Shown here piece by piece: positions 9,218 to 17,850 of a stretch of 64,000 nt of DNA. Numbering within the stretch: the first letter of the stretch is position 1; each line of letters begins with the position of its first letter. Under the pieces are notes generated by a model. The model was given only the letters and a program-made list of their open reading frames with translations. It had not been told where the DNA came from and searched no databases. Both the position numbers and the translations under genes were made by a program. This DNA is from Planctomycetaceae bacterium (GTDB lineage: Bacteria; Planctomycetota; Planctomycetia; Pirellulales; Pirellulaceae): contig PKCN01000249.1 of the NCBI GenBank assembly GCA_002862205.1, forward strand, positions 1 to 64,000. Reading direction: 5' to 3'.

Positions 9218-9686
9218 CGCGGCGATGATGGGTCCCGCAACGCAACCAAGCCGTCAAGAAAAATTGCCAGAGACTGTGCGCGAATTCATCTGATTTTCCG
9301 CGTCCCACCATCTCAACCAATCGATTATGTTTGCATAACTTAACGTAAATCCGGACGACCTTTGTCCATATCACATTCCTTGCTTGGATTCTTCCAACGA
9401 ACTTAAACGCACAAACGTGTATCCAATGGCTTCCTATCTCTGGAACGCCTCAAAAATGCTTCCCAATGTCGGGAACATAGCATTCAATCACCTTGATCCT
9501 TCGGTTCAAGCATTCCCCAATGACGAAATCGTCATCTCGCATGGCAGCGGATACCTTCCAAAGAATCAATTGACCTCGGTATCATGCTTAGCATCTCTTC
9601 GCAGAGGGACTACCGGGTCATAGTGCTCATTCGGTTTGGCCTTCAACAATGCGGTTTAAAAACCATGAACGCCTGGACAAAGTGTG
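9218..9686. other. Intergenic stretch between pilin and HD genes
   Basis: Open frames at 9384-9623 (plus) and 9093-9374 (minus) show no domain or coding-like pattern. I see no clear terminator after the pilin and no repeats. Confidence 0.45.
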
Positions 9687-10310
9687 ATGTCATCTCAACA
9701 AGCAGTGGTAGATCATGTAGCTACAATCGTCTGTTCACGGCTAGAAGGACAAGGAGCGGGGCATGGTTTTGACCATATTCAACGGGTTTGGAACACGGCT
9801 CGTGTGCTCCAAAAGAAAGTAGGAGGCGACTCGTTCGTCATCGAACTTGCTGCGTTGTTACATGACATTGGTGATGCAAAGTTTCATGATGGAGAGGAGC
9901 GAAGCAAAGAGTTCTCAACCGAAATCCTTCAGACTCTCGGCGTTGCTGTGGATGTCATCCAACACGTGGGAATGATTGTAGATAACATTTCGTTCCGAAA
10001 GCGGCAATCCGCTGAGCCGCTATCGATTGAGGGACAGATTGTTCAGGACGCCGACCGTTTAGATGCACTAGGAGCGATTGGTATTGTCCGCACGATTGAG
10101 TTTGGCGTTGCCTTCAATCAGCCCTTCTATTCAGATGACGCTGAAGACAAGAAAACTGGCATTGGACATTTCTACGAGAAGTTATTCAAATTGCGTGATT
10201 TGATGAATACCGATGCAGGACGAGAGCTAGCCAAAGTTCGAGAAGAGTTCATGCATGCATTCGTTGCACAATTCAAAGAGGAATGGACAGGGACGAGCGA
10301 AAAACAGTAA
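9687..10310 (+). CDS. HD-domain phosphohydrolase (YedJ-like)
   Basis: The protein is about 207 residues if started at the ATG directly after the GTG used in the ORF track. The HD superfamily metal ligands are all visible: HGFDHIQRVW (first His), LLHDIGD (the His-Asp pair) and QDADRLDALGAIGI (distal Asp). The arrangement and the LDALGAIG motif match the small stand-alone HD hydrolases of the YedJ/YpgQ type, which cleave nucleotides or other phosphates. It is cytoplasmic, with no signal peptide. The neighbours give no clue to its substrate. Confidence 0.9.
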   Translation: MSSQQAVVDHVATIVCSRLEGQGAGHGFDHIQRVWNTARVLQKKVGGDSFVIELAALLHDIGDAKFHDGEERSKEFSTEILQTLGVAVDVIQHVGMIVDNISFRKRQSAEPLSIEGQIVQDADRLDALGAIGIVRTIEFGVAFNQPFYSDDAEDKKTGIGHFYEKLFKLRDLMNTDAGRELAKVREEFMHAFVAQFKEEWTGTSEKQ

Positions 10311-10372
10311 CCCGAGCTTTGAACATCCGCAGCTTCAACACCTGAAGTTTGGCATAAGCAAATGCAATTGAT

Positions 10373-12007
10373 TTAGCGTTGGCTAGCGACTTGTTGGATC
10401 CTTTTTATCCCGATCGGCCGTCGATTCAGGGGCGCACTGCGGCCCGAGCTTTTAAGTCTGCTCAACAGCGTTTGCAACTCCGTTCTTTTATCAGCCTGTT
10501 CGAAATAGAGATTTCGAGTCTCGCCCGGATCATCATCCAGATTGTAAAGCTGCCCTGGGGCATCAGGTGCCGTTTCGGTTAAGGCATAGGGTTTGAGCGG
10601 TAAGCGATCATAATTATTCCCACCCGATCCGACGTGGTCGAGGTACTTCCAGTTGCCTTGGCGAATCTGGAACTCTCCGCGAAAACTTTGCGTCAACATG
10701 TGCGGGCGTACTTGCTGAGAGGAGTCATGTGTTCCCAGCAACACAGGCATCAAGTCAAAACTGTCGGTAGCGTCTTTGTTTTGCAATTCGTATCCTGTCA
10801 GCGACGCCAGAGTCGCAAAGAGATCTGTGGTGTTGGCCATTTGTGCTGAGACCTGACCCGGCGGGATAATTTCAGGCCATCTCGCGAGCATCGGTACGCG
10901 GTGCCCACCTTCCCAACCGTCACGTTTCATTCCGCGATATCCACCGGAAGCATCGTGCTGATGGTCCCGCCGCATCCAGTCCACGTGAAGCGTCTCGGCT
11001 CCATTGTCAGCGTTGAAAATCACCAATGTATTCTCGTCAATTCCCAAATTCTCAACCAAATCGAGAACACGTCCCACGAGCACATCGAGCTCCCACACAA
11101 AGTCGCCTCTCGGACCTGCCTTGGTTGCGTTATTGAATTCCGCGGCCGGGAGCACCGGCGCATGGGCGATTTGGGTTGACAACACTGCAAAAAACGGCAT
11201 CTCCGCATTTTCAGCGCGGTGTTCTTCAATGAATTGTTTGGTCTTCTGATAGAACAGCAGATCAGCATTCATGAAGTCGTAGCCGGGTGCTTTCCAGCCC
11301 TCATCATTGTCCCAGAGCCATTTCCCACCGAGGTTGGGCAAGGTACTCCGTTTGTGTCTCTGATTCGCGGGCTGATGAACCATTCCGTTTTCGATGTAAA
11401 CATACAGTGGATCAGTGTTGGGGCAGTTTGGAGTCACAAATGACTCGTCGAACCCTCGGGCGTTTGGACCATCGACCAGGGGAGTACTTTTGGCGTAGTC
11501 AATCAGGAGTGAATTCTCAAACCCACCTCCAAGGCGTTTGTTGTCGCCATCAACCCAAGTCAGGCCCACGTGCCACTTGCCAAAGACGCCTGTCCGATAA
11601 CCTTGAGCCTTCAGCATTTGTGGTAGGGTCAGCGTTTGGGGTTTCAAATAGCTTGGCCCGCCCGGCCCCTCAAAGGCCCCACCACCTCGCCCTGTTGAAC
11701 GATAGATTTGTTGCCCTGAAAAAAGGCCATAACGTGATGGTGAACAGATCGTCGAAGGGCTATGTGCGTCGGTGAACCGAATTCCTTCAGTCGCCATCTG
11801 GTCCAGTCGCGGTGTTCGATAAGCTGCTTTGGGGTTGTAGCAGGACAGGTCCCCGTACCCCAAGTCATCTGCATAAATGATAATGATATTGGGAAGAGAT
11901 TGAGCCTTTCCTGACGGGCTCAGAGTGACCTGTAGTAGCAGTGCAGTCAAAACGCCAAAACACACTGGCGCTGTTAGTTTCTGTGGTGACAAGATGCTGG
12001 GACTCAT
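10373..12007 (-). CDS. Secreted arylsulfatase-type sulfatase (S1 family)
   Basis: The start was moved from 12079 to the ATG at 12007 because MSPSILSPQKL then leads directly into a signal-peptide hydrophobic core. Protein length is then 544 residues. Motifs: YADDLGYGD (metal-binding Asp), CSPSR followed by YGLFSGQ (formylglycine Cys near residue 88), GKWHVGL, FNADNGAE, and a Lys in GMKRDGWEGGHRVP. These are complete type I sulfatase signatures, resembling the arylsulfatase A/GALNS-like branch. It is the last gene of a minus-strand run of five, separated by about 147 bp from the next sulfatase. The substrate is likely a sulfated polysaccharide, inferred from the cluster. Confidence 0.93.
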   Translation of the reverse strand: MSPSILSPQKLTAPVCFGVLTALLLQVTLSPSGKAQSLPNIIIIYADDLGYGDLSCYNPKAAYRTPRLDQMATEGIRFTDAHSPSTICSPSRYGLFSGQQIYRSTGRGGGAFEGPGGPSYLKPQTLTLPQMLKAQGYRTGVFGKWHVGLTWVDGDNKRLGGGFENSLLIDYAKSTPLVDGPNARGFDESFVTPNCPNTDPLYVYIENGMVHQPANQRHKRSTLPNLGGKWLWDNDEGWKAPGYDFMNADLLFYQKTKQFIEEHRAENAEMPFFAVLSTQIAHAPVLPAAEFNNATKAGPRGDFVWELDVLVGRVLDLVENLGIDENTLVIFNADNGAETLHVDWMRRDHQHDASGGYRGMKRDGWEGGHRVPMLARWPEIIPPGQVSAQMANTTDLFATLASLTGYELQNKDATDSFDLMPVLLGTHDSSQQVRPHMLTQSFRGEFQIRQGNWKYLDHVGSGGNNYDRLPLKPYALTETAPDAPGQLYNLDDDPGETRNLYFEQADKRTELQTLLSRLKSSGRSAPLNRRPIGIKRIQQVASQR

Positions 12008-12153
12008 TTTCACAAGCAGGTAGAGTTGGGCGTAGGAGCGGCCCCACGACTTTCGAGAACTGAGAATCCAACTCAACATACCTCAGAATAGCGTCTGCTG
12101 CAGGTGCATGGCAGGCAATGTCGCGTCAGCACTCGGGAAAGCCTGCCGTGCTG

Positions 12154-13674
12154 CTATTTACCGTCCCGTTGCCATTGTTTCATTAGCGATATGTTGTCTT
12201 CCAGTACCTTTGCTTTTGCTGGGTCTCTGCGACCCGTCCTGTCCAGATAAGGCTTCATGTCACTATCATACCTATCCATGCTTTCGAACTGCTGGCCTTG
12301 GTCACCAGACTGCTGCTCCCAGTCATGCAGGAGCCCTCGAAAGGCAATCAACCGTTTCTTCTGAGCGTCCTTCCTGGCTAGATTATTGAGTTCCCATGGG
12401 TCGTCGTCCAGGTTGTAAAGTTCTTCGGGCGGGCGTGTCTCTGCCATGATTAACGCTTCCGCTGTCGAAAGCTTACCTTCAGCATGCAGTTGCCGCAAAA
12501 CTGGCATGAAGGGTTTCGAGTCTTTGTAGCTGCACGGCTGAAGGTAGGGACGCTGCGGCAAATAGTTTCTGATGTATTTGTAGTTGTTCTTGCGAATACT
12601 GCGGATGTGATCAACCGTTTCGTCACAGCGATCGCGCGCAGAAACCACGAATTCTCTTGCCTTTCGTTGCGGTTTGAATAGTGGACGTCCTTCCATCGTG
12701 CTTGGCACTTCGATGCCCGCCAAATGAAGACTGGTTGCTGCAAGATCGATGTGTGCAATCAGATCCGAGCGTTTCGAGCGATCTCGGGGAAGCCCGGCGC
12801 CCCATGCCAGAAAGGGAATCTTTAACCCCTCCTCGTACAGAAACTGCTTTCCGCGGGCATGACTGATGCCATGGTCGGTGAGAAAAAAGACAATCGTATT
12901 CTCGAGGCACCCATCCTGTTCGAGCCTGCCGAAAATGCGTCCTACTTCGATATCGGTGTAGTTGACTGAATCAAGGTAGGCAGCCCAATCCTCTCGCAGC
13001 ACAGGATGATCGGGATAATACGGCGGGAGTGCAACGCTGGATGGATCGATGGTGCGGGGTAATTCGGAGCATATTTTCTGATACGCCGTGGCGATATTCC
13101 TGTGTTTGCCACCACTCAATTGAACCTGCGCAAAGAATGGCTGATTCGCAGCTCGCCCCTGCCAATTGATTCCGTCGTAAAAGTCGGTGGGTTTATACTC
13201 GAAATTATAATCCTCTTTTCCGCGCCGTGACCCGTCAGCGTTACTGTTGCAGGTGTAGTAGCCCGCATTACGGAACAACGTTGGAATGGGCGTCACCGCC
13301 TCGGGTAACTTGATCTTTAACGCACCGCGTGAACTACGGTGATGATGGGCACCGATGCTGGTCTGATACATGCCTGTGATCAAAGCCGACCGAAAGGTTG
13401 AGCACACGGGAGCAGTGGCGTAGGCATTTGAAAAGACAATGCCTTCCTTGGCGAGACGGTCGACATGCGGTGTTGAAACAAGTTTCTCACCCTGATAGCC
13501 AAAATGCCCCGACATGTCATCGACAAGAATCCAAACAATGTTCGGACGTCCATTAACCCGGGCTTGCTGGGGAGCATCCGGTTGCTGTGACTGTGTTAGC
13601 GTTGCCTGTGAGACGAGCATGCTTAGCGACAACGCCATGATTGTGATGGCGGAACGATAGCTTTGTTGGGGCAT
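12154..13674 (-). CDS. Heparan N-sulfatase-like sulfatase with atypical CSTFR motif
   Basis: A 506-residue secreted protein with a signal peptide over the first ~30 residues. The metal block is [12 protein letters not shown], and [13 protein letters not shown] stands where other sulfatases have SDNG. It lacks the GKWH motif. With the [16 protein letters not shown] region, this matches the SGSH/heparan N-sulfatase-like branch common in planctomycetes. The formylglycine site reads CSTFR (Cys91), followed by SALITGMY. Position 3 is Thr rather than the Pro or Ala expected by the formylglycine-generating enzyme, while Cys and Arg are kept. It sits 71 bp downstream of the next sulfatase in the same orientation. 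It is probably active, but modification efficiency is open to question. Confidence 0.9.
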   Translation of the reverse strand: MPQQSYRSAITIMALSLSMLVSQATLTQSQQPDAPQQARVNGRPNIVWILVDDMSGHFGYQGEKLVSTPHVDRLAKEGIVFSNAYATAPVCSTFRSALITGMYQTSIGAHHHRSSRGALKIKLPEAVTPIPTLFRNAGYYTCNSNADGSRRGKEDYNFEYKPTDFYDGINWQGRAANQPFFAQVQLSGGKHRNIATAYQKICSELPRTIDPSSVALPPYYPDHPVLREDWAAYLDSVNYTDIEVGRIFGRLEQDGCLENTIVFFLTDHGISHARGKQFLYEEGLKIPFLAWGAGLPRDRSKRSDLIAHIDLAATSLHLAGIEVPSTMEGRPLFKPQRKAREFVVSARDRCDETVDHIRSIRKNNYKYIRNYLPQRPYLQPCSYKDSKPFMPVLRQLHAEGKLSTAEALIMAETRPPEELYNLDDDPWELNNLARKDAQKKRLIAFRGLLHDWEQQSGDQGQQFESMDRYDSDMKPYLDRTGRRDPAKAKVLEDNISLMKQWQRDGK

Positions 13675-13744
13675 GGGATACGATACAAACGTGGGTATTG
13701 GAATGTCAGTAGGAACGTGTGTGTGTCAGACTGAGATCATGAGT

Positions 13745-15367
13745 TCAGTCAGGTTTCAAGTATTTGACCTTCAAATCTTTGGGAAGCGGCGTGACATGAT
13801 TGCGATCGGCCCACGCTATCCACGCAGTGTCCAACTCTTTGACCTTATTAGGCAGTCTCGCTGCTAAGTCTATCGACTCAATACGATCGACCCGGAGGTC
13901 ATAAAGTTCCCAAGGAGCGTCATCCAAGGCCACGAGTTTCCAATGCCCCTGACGAACAGCACGATTTCCCTGATGCTCAAAAAAGAGCATGCGGTCAGCG
14001 GACGGTTCCTGAAGCTGCAAAATCAAATCCCTGCCGGGAAGCGGCTGACCACCACTGTACTGCGCTTGGGCGGCTGCTAATGCCGTAGGAAAAACGTCAA
14101 TCAAGTGGGTCGGCTGTGTCTGAATGCTGCCGCCAGTAAGAGCCAACCCTTTTGGCCAGTGGATGATGGCCGGGGATGCTATTCCTCCCTCATGATTGAA
14201 ATGCTTGTAAAGTCGCCACGGAGTATTGCAAGCATTCGCCCAGCCCGAACCAAGGCTGTGAAACGTACCGATACTGCCCATTTTTTCTATCGCGGGCCCT
14301 TCATGCAAAATGTTCTGGTTGCTCGAAACAATATCAAACCCAAAAGGATCCCATTCAAAACATGCACCGTTGTCCGACGTGAACAGGATGAGGGTATTCG
14401 AAAGTTGGTTCGAGTCTTTCAAGCGTTTGATGATGCGGCCAATTTGTTGGTCCATGCGATCTACCATCGCAGCATAGATTGCCATACGACGCGCAAGATC
14501 CTCACGTCGCTTTTGTGGCAAACTGTCCCACTCGGGATTAGAGCCAGATGCTGTCTCACCGTAGTTGGTCCACCTGGAACGCTGACTAAGTTGTGTTTGG
14601 TCAGGGATGATTCGCTTGCGTTTCATCTGCTCAAGCCGCTGTACTCGTAACTGATCCCATCCGGCAGCGTATCGCTTGCTGTATTTCTCAATCAAATCAG
14701 GTGGGGCTTGGAGTGGAAAATGAGGCGCGTTGTAAGCGACGTAAAGAAAGAATGGTCGAGTCGGTGTGAGACGTGCCATTTCAAGAAAATCCAGAGCATG
14801 ATCGGTAACCGCATCGGTGGCATAGAACGAACCTTGGGTGTAGGAACGTGACTTTTCGCCGTCGGGCTTGCGCAACAAGTGGTTGGGATCAAAAAACCGT
14901 TTGGCACTCACCAGAGTTCCGTAAAACTGCTCAAAGCCATGTTGAGTTGGGTCGTCGGTGCCTAAATGCCACTTTCCCGCCATGAACGTCCGGTAACCCG
15001 ACTGGGAAAGATTTTCGGCGATGGTGATGGCTTGCTCAGAAATACGTCCCTGGTAGCCAGGCTGGCCAAGGTTATTCCCCGCCATATGTCCCAATCCCAC
15101 CCGATGTGGGTATTGGCCCGTGAGCAGTGACGCTCGAGACGGACAGCATCGGCCAGTGTTGTAAAAATGGGTGAGTCGCACTCCATCCGCTGCCAATGAA
15201 TCCAGAACCGGAGTTTCAATCTCTCCTCCGAAACACCCCAAATCGCTGTATCCGAGATCGTCTGCTAACAGTACTAGTATGTTGGGACGCGTTGAAGTTT
15301 CGGCCATGCAGGCAGTGGCAATGATCAAAGTTAGAAGAACGCCGAGCCAATGAACTCGCATGATCAT
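13745..15367 (-). CDS. Secreted arylsulfatase-type sulfatase (S1 family)
   Basis: A 540-residue protein. The signal peptide covers about residues 1-22 (...IIATACMAE). Motifs: LADDLGYSD, CCPSR then ASLLTGQYPHRVG (catalytic Cys74, with a second Cys at 75), GKWHLG, FTSDNGACF, and the GGIASPAIIHWP region. It resembles the planctomycete arylsulfatases of the AtsA type. A strong GAGGAG ribosome binding site lies 8 nt before the ATG at 15367. The ATG overlaps the stop codon (ATGA-type) of a doubtful 61-codon ORF. It belongs to the 10.4-17.4 kb cluster with two other sulfatases, an esterase and a DUF1080 protein. Confidence 0.94.
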   Translation of the reverse strand: MIMRVHWLGVLLTLIIATACMAETSTRPNILVLLADDLGYSDLGCFGGEIETPVLDSLAADGVRLTHFYNTGRCCPSRASLLTGQYPHRVGLGHMAGNNLGQPGYQGRISEQAITIAENLSQSGYRTFMAGKWHLGTDDPTQHGFEQFYGTLVSAKRFFDPNHLLRKPDGEKSRSYTQGSFYATDAVTDHALDFLEMARLTPTRPFFLYVAYNAPHFPLQAPPDLIEKYSKRYAAGWDQLRVQRLEQMKRKRIIPDQTQLSQRSRWTNYGETASGSNPEWDSLPQKRREDLARRMAIYAAMVDRMDQQIGRIIKRLKDSNQLSNTLILFTSDNGACFEWDPFGFDIVSSNQNILHEGPAIEKMGSIGTFHSLGSGWANACNTPWRLYKHFNHEGGIASPAIIHWPKGLALTGGSIQTQPTHLIDVFPTALAAAQAQYSGGQPLPGRDLILQLQEPSADRMLFFEHQGNRAVRQGHWKLVALDDAPWELYDLRVDRIESIDLAARLPNKVKELDTAWIAWADRNHVTPLPKDLKVKYLKPD

Positions 15368-15549
15368 AATTTTTTCTCCTCAACGGTGAGTGACGGGGTG
15401 CAACGGTGGGGAGGCCAGTTGAGTCTCACATCAATCAACCAATTCTCCTGACTCGAATATGTGACGATGCCTTCCTCGATGCCAGCCACTGCATCAGGCT
15501 TTGACGCCAGCGGTTCAAAACAGATCAGGCAATTTTGCAGCGGCAGCAA
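15364..15549 (-). CDS. Possible 61-residue ORF coupled to the sulfatase
   Basis: The frame from a TTG at 15549 ends TGA, overlapping the ATG of the sulfatase in the ATGA arrangement typical of translational coupling. The peptide reads MLPLQNCLICFEPLASKPDA... with two Cys (CLIC) near the start and VEEKKL at the end. There is no signal peptide, no known domain and no clear ribosome binding site before the TTG. It fills the only sizeable gap in the cluster between the esterase and sulfatase genes. It could be a chance frame whose last codons overlap the sulfatase RBS. Confidence 0.25.
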   Translation of the reverse strand: MLPLQNCLICFEPLASKPDAVAGIEEGIVTYSSQENWLIDVRLNWPPHRCTPSLTVEEKKL

Positions 15550-15589
15550 GTCTGGAGATTTATCAGGGGGCCTGATTGCGTATCTCCAC

Positions 15590-16669
15590 TCATCGTTTTT
15601 GCCCCGTCAAGGATTGAATCAAAAAGTCGGTGGGGGTGGGGTACTGAGGACTGGGCGCCTCGGCGTGAATCAGCACACACTTGGTTCCTGTTGCTAAGCA
15701 GTGTTCCTGCAATTTAACGCCAAAGTTTGAAGTGTGAGTCGGGTCTTTTTGTGGTTTTCCGACGCCGGGTTTGCCTTGGTAGTACAACGCGACAGGCGGA
15801 TCGTCACTGGTAACCAACGCATAAGGAGAATATTCCCGAATCCACGGCAAAAGTTTGGTGCGTGCGTCGTAGAACGCGTCAAACCGATTACCCGGGATCC
15901 CAAACGCATGTCCACCGTACTTACTGTTGGGTGTCCATTCACGCATCTGTTTCGGATCAAGCGTCGTTTGAGCCCCCATGACAGCGGCGGCTTGAAGCCG
16001 AGTGGATTGCTGCGACACCGGGTCGCTGCTGGTGACGTCCTTCATGTCGTCATGAAACGCCAGCCATAGGCTTGAGCATGCACCTGCCGAACCGCCGGCG
16101 GCGCCAACGCTATCTTTGTCAAGTTTCCAATCCCCTGCCTTCATACGCACAAACTGGAGGGCTCGGGCCGCGTCATGGAGCGGCGCGTGGACCGGTGGCT
16201 CGCCGTTGTTGACATCAGCCTGGGTGACATACCGATAGTTGATCGCGACCACAGAGATGCCCGCTTTGAGAAGACGGTTGATGTCCACAAAACGATCCAA
16301 CCTCTCCTTGGAGCCCCCTTTCCAACCCCCACCATGAATCACAAACACAACTGGGGTTGGCGTGGACGAAGCCGCTTTCCAGAAGTCAAGCCTCTGACGT
16401 GGATGAGCCCCATAGGCAATTTCCGATACGGTTGCGGTAGGGACGGTGCCCGCGTACTGCGGCGAGGATCCAACCAGCTTTGCCCGCGGGGCAAGACCGC
16501 CACCGCTTTGCGGTCCCGCGGCCCTTGGATTCCCACCTTCCTGAGCCGCCACACGCGGTAGTGAGCCGGAACTGTACACTCCAATCCACCAAAGACTGAT
16601 CAACAAAAAACTGAGCAACAAGGCAGAATTGGAGCCAACGAGTTTAGCCATCATGTTTGCCTGTTCCAT
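15590..16669 (-). CDS. Exported alpha/beta hydrolase (BD-FAE/HSL-like esterase)
   Basis: A 359-residue protein with an N-terminal hydrophobic segment (about 15-33) that is a signal peptide or anchor. A Gly/Pro-rich linker (about 43-65) precedes the catalytic domain. The oxyanion motif is HGGGW (112-116, in VIHGGGWKGGS), and the nucleophile elbow GGSAG contains Ser194. The Asp/His part of the triad should lie in the last 100 residues, with a His in HAEAPSPQYP as candidate. The family removes acyl (acetyl or feruloyl) groups from carbohydrates. Its position in the sulfatase cluster suggests trimming of ester decorations before or after desulfation. ATG at 16669 is used; MMAKLVG six codons in is an alternative start. 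Confidence 0.88.
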   Translation of the reverse strand: MEQANMMAKLVGSNSALLLSFLLISLWWIGVYSSGSLPRVAAQEGGNPRAAGPQSGGGLAPRAKLVGSSPQYAGTVPTATVSEIAYGAHPRQRLDFWKAASSTPTPVVFVIHGGGWKGGSKERLDRFVDINRLLKAGISVVAINYRYVTQADVNNGEPPVHAPLHDAARALQFVRMKAGDWKLDKDSVGAAGGSAGACSSLWLAFHDDMKDVTSSDPVSQQSTRLQAAAVMGAQTTLDPKQMREWTPNSKYGGHAFGIPGNRFDAFYDARTKLLPWIREYSPYALVTSDDPPVALYYQGKPGVGKPQKDPTHTSNFGVKLQEHCLATGTKCVLIHAEAPSPQYPTPTDFLIQSLTGQKR

Positions 16670-16729
16670 TCATCTTGCGCATCAGTAAACGAGTCAATCG
16701 ATCAACAGATAGATCACTTGCCGGGCATC

Positions 16730-17449
16730 CTATTTCTCTTTGGCAGCTTCAAGTACCTTTTTCGCCTCTTGGCCAGAGAGAGGGCGGTATCTGATGTCTT
16801 GAAACTCAACACGCATCGGGGCACCTGCGTGCAACTGCAATCCAAGAACTCCCTTGCTGAACGCTTCAGGGTGGTTGTCCTTCAATTCCATGGTGTTGAC
16901 ACCATTGACTTGGTGCACCAGTTCATTGCCCACCGCCACAATGCGAAGAGTGTTCCACTCCCAGTCCACGAGTTTTTGCTTGGGATCTCCAATTGCGGCG
17001 ATGACTTCAGGTTTCCCCTTCTCGCCCGCAACCGCCCGCTGAAAACGTTGAGCAATAATGCCACGACCCGTCTTTTCGCCGTACATCATCCCAAAGTATT
17101 CAGGTTTTGGATGCAGGTCCGCCTGATAGCCCTTCAATGCGAACTTTTCAGGATCCGTCAATTCACTACGATATTGAACCCCCGAGTTGTTGCCGCGAAA
17201 GCGAACCTTGCAGGTCAATTCAAAGTCTGACACGTCACCCCCTTGCCAAACCAGGAACGTGTTCGGTTTGGCCGGTTTATCTTTTGTGGTTTCCCCAACG
17301 ATCGAGCCATCGTTGACGCTCCAAAATCCAGCCTGTCCGGCCCACCCGTCGAGATCCTTCCCGTTAAAAAGACTTTTGAATTCCTCGGCTGATGCGTAGG
17401 GCAAATAGCTCAGGCAAAAACACAAAATCAACGATTGAAAAATTCTCAT
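16730..17449 (-). CDS. DUF1080 protein (3-keto-disaccharide hydrolase type)
   Basis: A 239-residue protein with a signal peptide (about 1-21, ...LPYASAE), then FKSLFNGKDLDGWAGQAGFW. That is the characteristic opening of the DUF1080 concanavalin/LamG-like fold. Later motifs include FRGNNSGVQYRSE and the C-terminal LGLQLHAGAPMRVEFQDIRYRPL. The family is abundant in planctomycetes and Bacteroidota, and some members hydrolyse 3-keto-glycosides or bind sugars. It is the first gene of the minus-strand cluster, with 60 bp to the esterase start downstream, so its promoter probably sits in 17450-17850. Confidence 0.93.
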   Translation of the reverse strand: MRIFQSLILCFCLSYLPYASAEEFKSLFNGKDLDGWAGQAGFWSVNDGSIVGETTKDKPAKPNTFLVWQGGDVSDFELTCKVRFRGNNSGVQYRSELTDPEKFALKGYQADLHPKPEYFGMMYGEKTGRGIIAQRFQRAVAGEKGKPEVIAAIGDPKQKLVDWEWNTLRIVAVGNELVHQVNGVNTMELKDNHPEAFSKGVLGLQLHAGAPMRVEFQDIRYRPLSGQEAKKVLEAAKEK

Positions 17450-17850
17450 GGTGCTCTAGTTCAAGTGGTTGGATGGGGAGTTGGTCACAACGCTCGCGGC
17501 AATCGCATTAGTTCATCTTCGATTTTCTAAAATCTGACTCATGACCTTTGTTATTCTAACGCAAATTCTGTGCGTTGGAGATAAGGGTGTCCACCACTGG
17601 GGCGGCTGTGAGCGATTTTACAACCATGATAGGTGTAGACCCTGTCATTCGTAGCTCGCCGAAAGCCTGCCCCTGTGGGCCTGCAGCGTTAGGCCCTTCG
17701 CCCTTCAATGTTTTCATCAGTGGGTTGAATCAACGCGGTGTTTGTTTGGCCCAAGTGGCTTTTTAGGTCGCTGACGCAATCAGAGCCCAAGGACGACTGG
17801 TATAATCGGCCTCGTTCATAATCGTAACCCGCGCAGTGATTCGACAACCT
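17450..17850. other. Divergent promoter region between DUF1080 and helicase genes
   Basis: About 400 bp separate two divergent genes and should hold both promoters. The frame at 17575-17766 (63 codons) has no domain and is probably not a gene. I can point to no convincing -35/-10 pair or operator. Confidence 0.45.

Noticed and set aside
11287-11775. 162-codon plus-strand ORF within the sulfatase at 10373
   Set aside because: Antisense shadow of a conserved sulfatase; Arg/His-rich chance translation.
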